Source: Flavobacterium sp. UBA7680
GTDB taxonomy: Bacteria > Bacteroidota > Bacteroidia > Flavobacteriales > Flavobacteriaceae
Assembly: GCF_002482975.1 (NCBI RefSeq)
Contig: NZ_DLHA01000050.1
Location: 299,184 to 363,183, forward strand
Direction: 5' to 3'
Length of the DNA stretch: 64,000 bases
In this document: in pieces, positions 33,650 to 41,896 of the stretch
How the letters are laid out: every line of letters starts with the position of its first letter
How positions within the stretch are numbered: position 1 is the first letter of the stretch
Program-made: the position numbers and the translations under genes
Notes under the pieces: model-generated
The model's input: only the letters and a program-made list of their open reading frames with translations
What the model was told of the DNA's origin: nothing
Databases searched by the model: none

Positions 33650-34483
33650 ATGAAAATTATAAATCAAGTTAAGGGTGCCAATTCTTTTGGCCGTTTTCAC
33701 AGGGCACAATTTATAGGTCTTCTCTTGTTTAGCGGTTTTTGTTTTGGACAAGACGGCTCATCAAAAGCTGTAGATTCCCTAGCCAATAATATTTCGGCAG
33801 GCCCCTCTGTAGAATTTGAAGGAAAGGATATTGATTTGCATTATTTTAGATGGAAATCTAATAATAATTTAAGGAATGACAGCATAAAGATTTTTAGTCT
33901 GTCTCCAATATCCAGAAGAGTCAACAGAGTAAATGGTTTTGTTCTGGGAGCGGGGCATTATGAGAATGAAAAAATTAAACTTCAAACAATTAATGGATTA
34001 AATGTTGAAGCCAGTCCTCTGTCAGTCGCTTTATTTACAATTTCAATTAATGTCCCGTTTGAATCTTTTTTGGTTGGAATTAATGACAATGTTATTAGTA
34101 ACGTGGCTTTTTTTGATGATCGAACCGATACTTATATTAGGGTAAATGGTTTAAATATTAGTTCGGGAGGATTTATGGGCGGTGCAGAATTAAGAGGGGT
34201 AAATATTTCTATAATTTCTGGAATGAATAAAATGAATGGATTTTCAGTTGGCGGGATATTGAATACAAAGAGCTTTTCTGGTGTGAGTATTTCGGGTTTA
34301 GCTAATATTTCTGATTTGGGAAATGGAGTCCAAATTGGGTCATCGAATGTTTCCAGACGACATAACGGAATTCAGATTGGATTGTTTAATAATTCTAAAG
34401 AATTGCGAGGAGTGCAATTTGGTCTTTGGAATACAAACGGAAAACGTAAACTTCCTTTTTTTAACTGGCAGTTTAAGAAATAA
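33650..34483 (+). CDS. Secreted protein with surface-repeat-like motifs
   Basis: A 277-residue exported protein. The N terminus is long (MKIINQVKGANSFGRFHRAQ) before a hydrophobic stretch FIGLLLFSGFCFGQ that resembles a signal peptide. The C-terminal half has short repeated units: MNGFSVGGILNT, FSGVSISGLANIS, NGVQIGSSNVSR, HNGIQIGLFNNS, LRGVQFGLWNTN. These 'N/G-x-QxG-L-F/WN' repeats resemble the LA_2272-type surface-repeat proteins and suggest a beta-solenoid-like or membrane-associated fold; the family match is by eye only. It is followed after 12 bases by the CDP-alcohol transferase gene, so the two are probably an operon. The function is unknown. Confidence 0.7.
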   Translation: MKIINQVKGANSFGRFHRAQFIGLLLFSGFCFGQDGSSKAVDSLANNISAGPSVEFEGKDIDLHYFRWKSNNNLRNDSIKIFSLSPISRRVNRVNGFVLGAGHYENEKIKLQTINGLNVEASPLSVALFTISINVPFESFLVGINDNVISNVAFFDDRTDTYIRVNGLNISSGGFMGGAELRGVNISIISGMNKMNGFSVGGILNTKSFSGVSISGLANISDLGNGVQIGSSNVSRRHNGIQIGLFNNSKELRGVQFGLWNTNGKRKLPFFNWQFKK

Positions 34484-34495
34484 AAAACAAAATAA

Positions 34496-35095
34496 ATGAA
34501 AAATATACCAATCGCGCTTATCGCTTTCAGGCTTTTATTAGGGCCAATTTTAATAATGCTAACGTATAATTATGGAACTGAAATTAGAAAAGAACTTGTT
34601 GTTTTAATCTTTTTGGGATTATTGTCTGATATTTTTGATGGAATTATTGCGCGTCGAATAGGAACTTCTTCAGAAAAACTTCGAAGAATGGACAGTCAGA
34701 CAGATTTAGTTTTTTGGTTGTGCGTTGCTTGGTGTTCGTGGATATTAAATCCCGAAATAATAATAGAAAATGCATTGCCTATTACTTTGATTTTTATAAT
34801 GGAAGCATTGACCTATGTTTTCAGCTTTATGAAATTCGGTAAAGAAACCTGTACGCATGCATTTCTTTCTAAATTATGGGGGATAACGTTATTACTTGCT
34901 TTTGTTGGAATGATTGGTTTTGGATATTCTGGAATTACTTTTTCTTTAGCAATTATTTTTGGAATTGTTGGTCATATAGATGTTTTGCTTATCATCTTAA
35001 TTCTTCCAAAATGGACATTTGATGTTCCTAGCTGCTATCATGCTTATTTGATTCGGAATAAAATTCCTTTCAAGAAGAATAAGCTTTTTAATTAA
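34496..35095 (+). CDS. CDP-alcohol phosphatidyltransferase family membrane protein
   Basis: A 199-residue inner-membrane protein with about six hydrophobic segments. The family motif D-x2-D-G-x2-A-R-x8-G-x3-D-x3-D is seen at residues 45-70 (D45, D48, G49, A52, R53, D66, D70), but the second glycine is a leucine (L62). The catalytic aspartates are kept, so activity is plausible with altered substrate preference. It likely transfers a CDP-linked alcohol in phospholipid or related synthesis; which alcohol cannot be told. It is 12 bases downstream of the surface-repeat-like gene and followed by a bidirectional terminator. Confidence 0.82.
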   Translation: MKNIPIALIAFRLLLGPILIMLTYNYGTEIRKELVVLIFLGLLSDIFDGIIARRIGTSSEKLRRMDSQTDLVFWLCVAWCSWILNPEIIIENALPITLIFIMEALTYVFSFMKFGKETCTHAFLSKLWGITLLLAFVGMIGFGYSGITFSLAIIFGIVGHIDVLLIILILPKWTFDVPSCYHAYLIRNKIPFKKNKLFN

Positions 35096-35101
35096 AAACG
35101 A

Positions 35102-35134
35102 AAAACCCCAATTCAATTAATGAATTGGGGTTTT
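35102..35134. terminator. Bidirectional terminator between the transferase gene and locus B
   Basis: A perfect 14-bp stem AAAACCCCAATTCA (35102-35115) with TGAATTGGGGTTTT (35121-35134), loop ATTAA. The same 14-bp arms recur at 41830-41863 on the other side of locus B. Confidence 0.92.
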
Positions 35135-35186
35135 AGCTAATAATTTTTGCTAAGCCCAATATTCTATTTTAAGAAATTTGATTTAT

Positions 35187-36875
35187 TTATTCAATTTTGA
35201 ATGTTTTATAAAAATGAATATAATTCCCTGTTTCGGTTACTCCTTCCAGCATGATTTCATAATCTCCGGCAATATCAGACATGTAAAAAGAGATCGCCAT
35301 TTCACTATTTTTAAAAGCTATATTAGGTTTCCAGAGTAATTGATATCTATAATCAGGAACTCGGTTTAGGGTATTAGATATTTCATATTTTGGTTCAAAA
35401 TACACTTTTGCAGGTTCAGGTCTCAAAATCATCGTTTTTAAAATATTTTTATCCGTATAAATATTCGCAAAATCGTTATTTTTTGTAATGATGCTAACAA
35501 TTCCGTTGAATATTTTAGGTCCATAACAATACGGCTTGTCAACAACGCTAATACTTTCAATCTGATATGCATTGTAATTAAGTAATGCATTTATATCCTG
35601 AATTTGTAATCCATCAACCAAAACCAGACACGGTTCAGGAGATTGAGTTATATTAAATTTGGAATTTCTTAAATATAGTGAAGGAACTTGATTATAATCT
35701 TTAAAATTAAGTTCGGTAACAATTTCTATTATGGTTTCTTTAAATGTTCTAAATCTTTCAAAACTATCCAGATTATAATTCTTCTCGGTAGGCTCAAAAA
35801 ATAAATCGGTATTAACAGCTTCAATAAGGCTGTCTTTTTTTTGTGAAAAATAAACGTTTTCTACCTGAGTTGCCAATGAGCGCTCTTGAATCGCTTTTAA
35901 ATTTTTAGGAGAAATAGTTGTTTTATTAGAAAAAATTAAATTTGATAAATCCGGACTTGGTGTTTTATCTACTGTAATAGCATAATTTTCTCTATCAGAT
36001 TCAGACAATTGCACATAACAGTTTGATGCACTGGTTTGTTTATCTATTAAAAAAGTAAATTTTCCACTGCTGTTTGTTTTAGTTGTTTTGAAAATGAAAT
36101 TTTTTCCCGGAATCGATAGTGTAACTATTTTAGAGTTTAAGTTAGCATTTGCAGCTTTTGAAGTTATATACCCCGTTATAATTTCGCCTCTTGTTTCTGG
36201 AAGTACTTTTATGTCTTGTTTTAAATTGATATCAGTATTAATAATTTCATTATTTGAGTTTGTAGGTATAAAATCTATTTTTCTGATATTTAAAAAATAA
36301 TTTCCTTTATCCAGTGTTTTTGGTATTACAAGTGTGGCTTTTTCTCTTTTAAAATATTTTTCTTTGCCAAGGTTTAAAACAATTCCCTCAGATGTGTTTT
36401 TTGTTTCGGTTTTATAAACTTCAGGTTTTTTAGATGTACTATCAATAATCATATTGATATGTTCTTCAAACGGATTTATAACGGTAAAATCCTTTTCAAA
36501 AAAGTTATTTTGGCTATTGTTCAACATCCAGCTCGTATAAGCAATAAGTTTATAGTTTCCTGTTGTTAATGTTGTTGGAATAAAATAATCACCAGATCCA
36601 ATTCCGTTTTTTAAACTAATTTTAGTTTTAAATATACTTTCTTTACGATTGTTAATTACTTCTAAATAGGCCACTTCACTTATATCAGAAAATACGGTTG
36701 TTTTGTTTAAACAGTATAATTGGTAATATAGTGTTTCGCCGGTTAAGACTACCGAGGTATTGGTTTTAACTAATAATGATTCTGTACCCAAAACAGTATT
36801 ATTTTGAGCACTACCTTTATAAGTGAAATTTACTAATAACAGTAGAAACGCTAATTTGATTTTTAATTTTCCCAA
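35187..36875 (-). CDS. Locus B: secreted MG2-domain protein with TonB-plug-like segment
   Basis: A 562-residue paralogue of the gene at 21099. The signal peptide (MGKLKIKLAFLLLLVNFTYKGSAQ) is followed by an MG2-like region (SVVLTGETLYYQLYCLNKTT, GDYFIPTTLTTGNYKLIAYT), a middle beta region (TLSIPGKNFIFKTTKTNSSG) and a plug-like motif near residues 420-465 (CLVLVDGLQIQD, YQIESISVVD, GPKIFNGIVSIITK), with no barrel after it. It starts at TTG overlapping the last 13 bases of the DUF4249 gene, exactly as in locus A. It is likely a partner of the adjacent TBDT; the function is unknown. Confidence 0.8.
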   Translation of the reverse strand: MGKLKIKLAFLLLLVNFTYKGSAQNNTVLGTESLLVKTNTSVVLTGETLYYQLYCLNKTTVFSDISEVAYLEVINNRKESIFKTKISLKNGIGSGDYFIPTTLTTGNYKLIAYTSWMLNNSQNNFFEKDFTVINPFEEHINMIIDSTSKKPEVYKTETKNTSEGIVLNLGKEKYFKREKATLVIPKTLDKGNYFLNIRKIDFIPTNSNNEIINTDINLKQDIKVLPETRGEIITGYITSKAANANLNSKIVTLSIPGKNFIFKTTKTNSSGKFTFLIDKQTSASNCYVQLSESDRENYAITVDKTPSPDLSNLIFSNKTTISPKNLKAIQERSLATQVENVYFSQKKDSLIEAVNTDLFFEPTEKNYNLDSFERFRTFKETIIEIVTELNFKDYNQVPSLYLRNSKFNITQSPEPCLVLVDGLQIQDINALLNYNAYQIESISVVDKPYCYGPKIFNGIVSIITKNNDFANIYTDKNILKTMILRPEPAKVYFEPKYEISNTLNRVPDYRYQLLWKPNIAFKNSEMAISFYMSDIAGDYEIMLEGVTETGNYIHFYKTFKIE

Positions 36876-38035
36876 AATGAAGGTATTACGTTAGAAGAAA
36901 ATGATGTACAATCTCCGCATTCTTTTTCAACCATGTAAAATCCAGAAGGACTAAATCCCGGACCATCTCCAATATAATCATGTGTTTTAATCAAGCCATA
37001 ATTGTCTTTTTCGATCTCATAAAAATAGTAGAGCCTGGCATTGCAAGTTGTAAAATACTCGGTTGGCTTTTCGGAAGGGAAAAAATCTTTAAAGCTAAAA
37101 AAGATCCTTTTTTTGGTGACAGATGCCACTTCAAAATAACCAACAACTTTTTCATGTGAATCTGTTGTTGATTTCATGTTTCCCACAACATATCCGGGCT
37201 GATTTGGAGATAATATTTCTCCTGAATCAATCATTTTTTTAGAGGTATAATAATAATCATAAGCAGCTTGACTTTGTGTGTATTGAGAAACTATTATGCT
37301 GTAACGATTTGTTAGCATATAATCTGTGTCGGCAATAAAACGAATAGGATATTTTACGCGATCTTCACTCAAATCGGTCGTATTGGTTTGTCTGATTCCT
37401 GTAGAATGTTTGGTGGTGTAACAAATTTGAATGTTTGGTGGAGCAGGCACTTTTACGTAGCTGTAATAGCCGTTTTGCTGTACTAATTTAATACGAGTTT
37501 CAATAGGATGCGGAGTTATTATTTTATAGGTTTCTTCATATTCATAACGATAATATTTAGATGTATTTGTTGGGTCAAAACTCTTAACATTTACCTGAAC
37601 ACCTCTAACGCCATCTTTTTCTGCAGCTGTTGCTTCAAGATCAATAGTGTTTGGTGTAGTTAAAACTTCTGGTGAAGAAACATATGATTTTCCAGATTTA
37701 GTTGTTATTTTTAATTGATAGTTTTTATTTGGTTCTACTTTAAATTCATTTTCAGAAACATATTTTCCATCTTTTTCGTCAAAATGAAATACATTACTGT
37801 CGCTGTCAACAACAGTAACGTTAGCTCCAGATTCGGGAATTTTTATGGTGTCATTAAGAAGTCTTGTTCTTGAAATGTTTATTTCCTGATATTTTAATTC
37901 GTTTGTTAATGTGGCTTCAACAGTCATTGCATCTTCAAAATCTTGATTTTGATATACATATTGTTCCGTGCAGCCTGCCAAGATAACAGATGCAAAAAGG
38001 ATCAATGTTGTTTTTTTGATTATTGATAAATTCAT
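36863..38035 (-). CDS. Locus B: DUF4249 lipoprotein
   Basis: A 390-residue DUF4249-family lipoprotein with lipobox ASVILAGC (Cys at about 22) followed by TEQYVYQNQDFEDAMTVEAT. It shares FDPTNTSKYYRYEYEETYKI, NRYSIIVSQYTQSQAAYDYY and the cysteine-containing tail ECGDCTSFSSNVIPSFW with the two locus A copies. It is exported to the outer membrane or surface. It is 18 bases downstream of its TBDT and overlaps the next gene by 13 bases, so it is tightly coupled in expression. The role as a TBDT partner is inferred from context. Confidence 0.87.
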   Translation of the reverse strand: MNLSIIKKTTLILFASVILAGCTEQYVYQNQDFEDAMTVEATLTNELKYQEINISRTRLLNDTIKIPESGANVTVVDSDSNVFHFDEKDGKYVSENEFKVEPNKNYQLKITTKSGKSYVSSPEVLTTPNTIDLEATAAEKDGVRGVQVNVKSFDPTNTSKYYRYEYEETYKIITPHPIETRIKLVQQNGYYSYVKVPAPPNIQICYTTKHSTGIRQTNTTDLSEDRVKYPIRFIADTDYMLTNRYSIIVSQYTQSQAAYDYYYTSKKMIDSGEILSPNQPGYVVGNMKSTTDSHEKVVGYFEVASVTKKRIFFSFKDFFPSEKPTEYFTTCNARLYYFYEIEKDNYGLIKTHDYIGDGPGFSPSGFYMVEKECGDCTSFSSNVIPSFWEN

Positions 38036-38053
38036 ATTGTTGTGATAAATGAA

Positions 38054-40816
38054 TTAAAATTTAATGTTATAAGTTATTGTTGGAATCGGAACAGAAAAAA
38101 TCGATGTTTTATACGCCTTGATTTTTCTGTCTTCAGTAACAAAATAAACATTATAAGGATTGTTCCTGCCCAGAACATTATAAACAGAAAGATTCCAGAA
38201 GCTATGAGCGAGTTTTTTTATTTTGTGATTTCCTTCAAAATTAAGACCAATATCCAATCTGTAATAATCTGGAATTCTATATTGATTGCGATTACTATAT
38301 AACGTAAAGCTCTCTCCGGCAAAATCATAAGATCCAATTGGAAAAGTAACCGGTCTGCCGGTTTGATAAACAAAATTAGTTGATAAACTATATCTCTTGG
38401 TGAATTTATAATTTAGAATAGCACTAAAATCATGTGGTTTATCATAATTTGTGGGGAAATAATCTCCGCTGTTTATTTTTTGAGCATCAAATCTACTGTC
38501 CAATTTTATTAAAGCTCTGGAGTAAGTATAGCTTAACCAGCCATTAAAATTTCCTTTTTCTTTCTTGATCAAAAATTCAACTCCATACGCTTTTCCTTCA
38601 CCTTGAAGAAGTTCAGTTTCTATGTTTTCGTTCAAAAACAATTCGGCACCAACTTTATAATCCAGAATATTTTTCGAACGCTTATAATAACCTTCTATAC
38701 TTAGTTCTAATGAATTTTGAATTATATTTTTGAAAATCCCTAACGAAAATTGATTAGAAGATTGTGGTTTAGTATTTAAATCTGAAAGCTTCCATACATC
38801 CATTGGTGATTGAGTCGTATTTGTGGACAGTAAATGCATGTATTGGTACGTTCTGTCAAAACTTGCTTTTATGGATAAATCCGGAAGTATAAAATAGCGA
38901 GCTGAAATTCTGGGTTCAAAACCGCCATACGTTTTTATAGACTCATTATTGTTGTAGGTCTTGCTGTCAATAACAGTTCTTTCAGATTTAGGAAGATCAT
39001 CCTGATAGATGTTTTGGGTAGAAGGACCAAGTGCCGAATAAAAAGAATAACGCAAACCTAAATCAATTAAAAGTTTGTCATTGACTTTATAATTTTCGGT
39101 AAAAAACAAAGCCGACTCTAAAGCTTTTTCCTTTTCAAGTGTTTTGTTTTTAATTTGAGAGTCGTTACTTGTTGGTTTGAGGAAACCAGGATTAATATTG
39201 TATATTTTGCTGCTTACACCATAATTAAAGGAGTGCTTTTCATTGAGATTGTACTTCATTTTTAAAACAAACTGAGTTTCATTGATTTTATAACCGTAAT
39301 CAAATGATTTTTCAGGTTGAGAATCGTAATCAATATTAAATTTATATTGGCTATTAGTAACAATAAATGAAGATTTATTTTTTGCGTTAAAATCATGATC
39401 CCATTTTACGGTTGCTAATAAATTGCTGTATTTATAAATAGAGTCTGAATTGATGCTGTACTTATCATGACTATAATATAAAGAAGTTTCCAGATTATCT
39501 TTTGCAGTAATTTGGTGATTGTATTTTAAAAGCAAATCATAAAAAGAGGCTTGACTGTTATCTAATTCAGGATCTTTAATAGCCTTTAAAATCCAGTCAG
39601 AATAACTTGCTCTGCCGCCAAATAATAAGCTTGATTTTCCTTTTACTATCGGAATTTCGAGAGTAACATTGCTCATTACCGGGCCAATTCCTGCTTCACC
39701 AGAAACTTTTTCGGTATTTCCACTTTTAGATTTAATATCAAAAACTGAAGAAAGACGTCCTCCAAATTCAGCAGGAATGCTTCCTTTGTATATATCGGCT
39801 TTTTTTGTTGTAAAAGGATTTACAGAAGAAAAGAAACCTAAAAAGTGAGATGGATTGTATAAAGAAGCATTGTCTAATAAAAACAAGTTTTGATCGTCTT
39901 TTCCTCCACGTACATTAAATCCCGCAGAACCTTCTCCGGCTGTTTTTATGCCCGGTAGAGTTGTAGCGACTTTAAAAATGTCTCTTTCACCTAAAATTAA
40001 AGGTACGGTTTTGATGTTTTCGATATCAATGCTTGTGAGACCTGTAACTGTCGAAGTTGTATTTCTTGTTCTTTTATTTTCGATGACAACTTCTTTAAGC
40101 GCATTCACATTTTCGTCTAAATTAAAATCAACTTTTCCGTTGTTGTAAAGTACAATCTTTTTAGTCTTTGATTCATGTTTAATAGATTGTGTTTCAATTA
40201 TATTAATGCCGGCAGGAACTCTAAAGCTATAATAACCATTTTCATCAGTTGTTGTACTTATATCTTTGCCTTTTACTTTAATAGTAATATTATATTCTGG
40301 TTTTCCTGAAGTTCGGTCTTTAATATAGCCGGAAAGTGTATAGGATTGAGATTCGTTTATTAACGACTGTCTTCCAAGGGAAATAATAGAATCTGAATCT
40401 TTCTTAGAATCATTCAGATATTGCTTATTGTAAATAGGAACAATTTGTAAATTCGGCTTTTTACTAACATTTGAGTTATCAGTATTTTTAAAATAATCCT
40501 CTGTTATCGTGTTTGATATTAAAAGGCCATTGCTTAAAATAATATTGTTCTTGTCAATAATATAATTTATGGTAGTGTTATTAAAAATAGCATCTAAAAT
40601 TACTGAAATAGAGGTATCCTTGAATTCTCCTGATATAAGTTCATTATTAGATAACCATTGATCCTCAAAATAAAAGTGGAAAGAAATGTTTTTTTCGACT
40701 ATTTCAAGAGCTTTTTTTCGTGTAACATTTGAATATTCTATAGAAATATTCTTTTCTTGAGAAAATAGAACAATTGGCAGGAAAAAAAACAAACAGAAGA
40801 TAAAGTACTTTTTCAT
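38054..40816 (-). CDS. Locus B: TonB-dependent receptor with STN and carboxypeptidase-like domains
   Basis: A 920-residue outer-membrane receptor, paralogous over its full length to the one at 25242. The signal peptide MKKYFIFCLFFFLPIVLFSQ is followed by an STN domain (about 23-100: RKKALEIVEKNISFHFYFED), a carboxypeptidase-like beta domain (SYTLSGYIKDRTSGKPEYNI), a plug (GERDIFKVATTLPGIKTAGE, GFNVRGGKDDQNLFLLDNAS) and a barrel ending TITYNIKF. Sequence over the plug and strands near 600-640 is especially similar to locus A, so the substrates may be related. No anti-sigma or sigma gene adjoins it. The first-gene neighbour and the DUF4249 partner keep the same order. Confidence 0.93.
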   Translation of the reverse strand: MKKYFIFCLFFFLPIVLFSQEKNISIEYSNVTRKKALEIVEKNISFHFYFEDQWLSNNELISGEFKDTSISVILDAIFNNTTINYIIDKNNIILSNGLLISNTITEDYFKNTDNSNVSKKPNLQIVPIYNKQYLNDSKKDSDSIISLGRQSLINESQSYTLSGYIKDRTSGKPEYNITIKVKGKDISTTTDENGYYSFRVPAGINIIETQSIKHESKTKKIVLYNNGKVDFNLDENVNALKEVVIENKRTRNTTSTVTGLTSIDIENIKTVPLILGERDIFKVATTLPGIKTAGEGSAGFNVRGGKDDQNLFLLDNASLYNPSHFLGFFSSVNPFTTKKADIYKGSIPAEFGGRLSSVFDIKSKSGNTEKVSGEAGIGPVMSNVTLEIPIVKGKSSLLFGGRASYSDWILKAIKDPELDNSQASFYDLLLKYNHQITAKDNLETSLYYSHDKYSINSDSIYKYSNLLATVKWDHDFNAKNKSSFIVTNSQYKFNIDYDSQPEKSFDYGYKINETQFVLKMKYNLNEKHSFNYGVSSKIYNINPGFLKPTSNDSQIKNKTLEKEKALESALFFTENYKVNDKLLIDLGLRYSFYSALGPSTQNIYQDDLPKSERTVIDSKTYNNNESIKTYGGFEPRISARYFILPDLSIKASFDRTYQYMHLLSTNTTQSPMDVWKLSDLNTKPQSSNQFSLGIFKNIIQNSLELSIEGYYKRSKNILDYKVGAELFLNENIETELLQGEGKAYGVEFLIKKEKGNFNGWLSYTYSRALIKLDSRFDAQKINSGDYFPTNYDKPHDFSAILNYKFTKRYSLSTNFVYQTGRPVTFPIGSYDFAGESFTLYSNRNQYRIPDYYRLDIGLNFEGNHKIKKLAHSFWNLSVYNVLGRNNPYNVYFVTEDRKIKAYKTSIFSVPIPTITYNIKF

Positions 40817-40835
40817 TTAGATTTGGGAATAGAGC

Positions 40836-41636
40836 TTATAAATTGTTATCAATAAATTTTATCAAATCTGCTTTGAACTGGTATGGATTTGTCTCTTCTT
40901 GAATTTTATTTTTTTTGTAATACTCTTTTATCTCTTTTTTTAGCGGAGGAAATATTGCGAGGATTTCTTTTTGTGTATTTACAGATGTAAATTTTGAATT
41001 ATAAAGAAGCTGGTAATTATTATATTCTTTGAACTCAGTATATAAAGTAGTTTCAATAATGGTTTCTTTGGCAGTTTTAATGTGTTTAATATATAAGGAA
41101 ATATTTTTGCCTAAATATTTTTCTTCAAAAAAACCGGTGATTGCTTTCGGGTATTTATATTTATTATCAATATTTACAAATCTCTTATCATCAATTAGAA
41201 AATAATCTGTTTTTTCATTTATAAGAGTTATACCAAATGTGTTATTGTTTTCAAATGATTTAACAAGTTCATCTTTGTATATATCATACTTTACAAGAAT
41301 GTTTTCATATAATTGATTATCGTAAAAAACAGATCCGTTAACGAAGTTTTTATTTAAATAATAGTTGTTAGTATTTTTTAAATTATAAGGATCAATATGA
41401 ATTTTGCCATTATTGATGTTTAAAATTTCTTCGCCAATTGTTTTGTCTAAGTAATTAGAAACATCTTTTTTTACATTAGTCTGACAAAAACTGTTGATTG
41501 AAAATAATAGCAGGATGAAAATTAGCGTTGAGTAATTTGTAATTTTCAATGGTAGATTTTTACAATATAGTTTGAGTTTAAAAGAGATAATAAATAATAT
41601 TGTTTTAATTTTTGATCTTCCAATATCCTTTCTCAT
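40836..41636 (-). CDS. Locus B: secreted protein of unknown function, first gene of the operon
   Basis: A paralogue of the gene at 28033 with VKYDIYKDELVKSFENNN, GFFEEKYLGKNISLYIKHIK, IFPPLKKEIKEYYKKN and a similar C-terminal tail. ATG 41636 gives 266 residues with an odd lysine-rich N-terminal extension. TTG at 41549 would begin MKITNYSTLIFILLLFSINS, a typical signal peptide and the same shape as the TTG-started paralogue, and would give 237 residues. The shorter start is a serious alternative; coordinates use the ATG. No named domain is recognised. It stands 19 bases upstream of the TBDT. Two 16-bp direct repeats lie upstream at 41707-41743. Confidence 0.7.
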   Translation of the reverse strand: MRKDIGRSKIKTILFIISFKLKLYCKNLPLKITNYSTLIFILLLFSINSFCQTNVKKDVSNYLDKTIGEEILNINNGKIHIDPYNLKNTNNYYLNKNFVNGSVFYDNQLYENILVKYDIYKDELVKSFENNNTFGITLINEKTDYFLIDDKRFVNIDNKYKYPKAITGFFEEKYLGKNISLYIKHIKTAKETIIETTLYTEFKEYNNYQLLYNSKFTSVNTQKEILAIFPPLKKEIKEYYKKNKIQEETNPYQFKADLIKFIDNNL

Positions 41637-41706
41637 CAATATTTTTAGTTTTATGCAGCTATTTTCTATATAAAACTATGTTAATGAAGGTTAACAAAAA
41701 AATAAA

Positions 41707-41743
41707 TTAAACCAACAACATTGATTTTTAAACCAACAACATT
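41707..41743. repeat. Two 16-bp direct repeats upstream of locus B
   Basis: TTAAACCAACAACATT occurs at 41707-41722 and again at 41728-41743, a period of 21 bases, about two helical turns. They lie about 30 bases upstream of a weak -7-like element (minus strand TAGTTTTA, 41671-41678). The spacing is typical of LytTR operators, but the sequence matches the general LytTR consensus only partly. Confidence 0.6.
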
Positions 41744-41829
41744 ATTTAATCTATAATGTGTTTACTGAAAACGTTGTAGTCTAGTCTTTTACCGTGTATT
41801 TTTAGTTGGAAGGTAGATTTAAAAACTTA

Positions 41830-41863
41830 AAAACCCCAATTCAACTAAATGAATTGGGGTTTT
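41830..41863 (-). terminator. Terminator downstream of pnp
   Basis: AAAACCCCAATTCA (41830-41843) pairs with TGAATTGGGGTTTT (41850-41863), loop ACTAAA. The stem is identical to that at 35102-35134; only the loops differ. Confidence 0.9.
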
Positions 41864-41896
41864 CTATGAATAAACCTTTAGTAAACTAAGATCTGA

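Noticed and set aside
21099..41636. A classical SusCD polysaccharide utilisation locus
   Set aside because: No SusD gene, glycoside hydrolase or polysaccharide lyase is present; DUF4249 takes the lipoprotein position.
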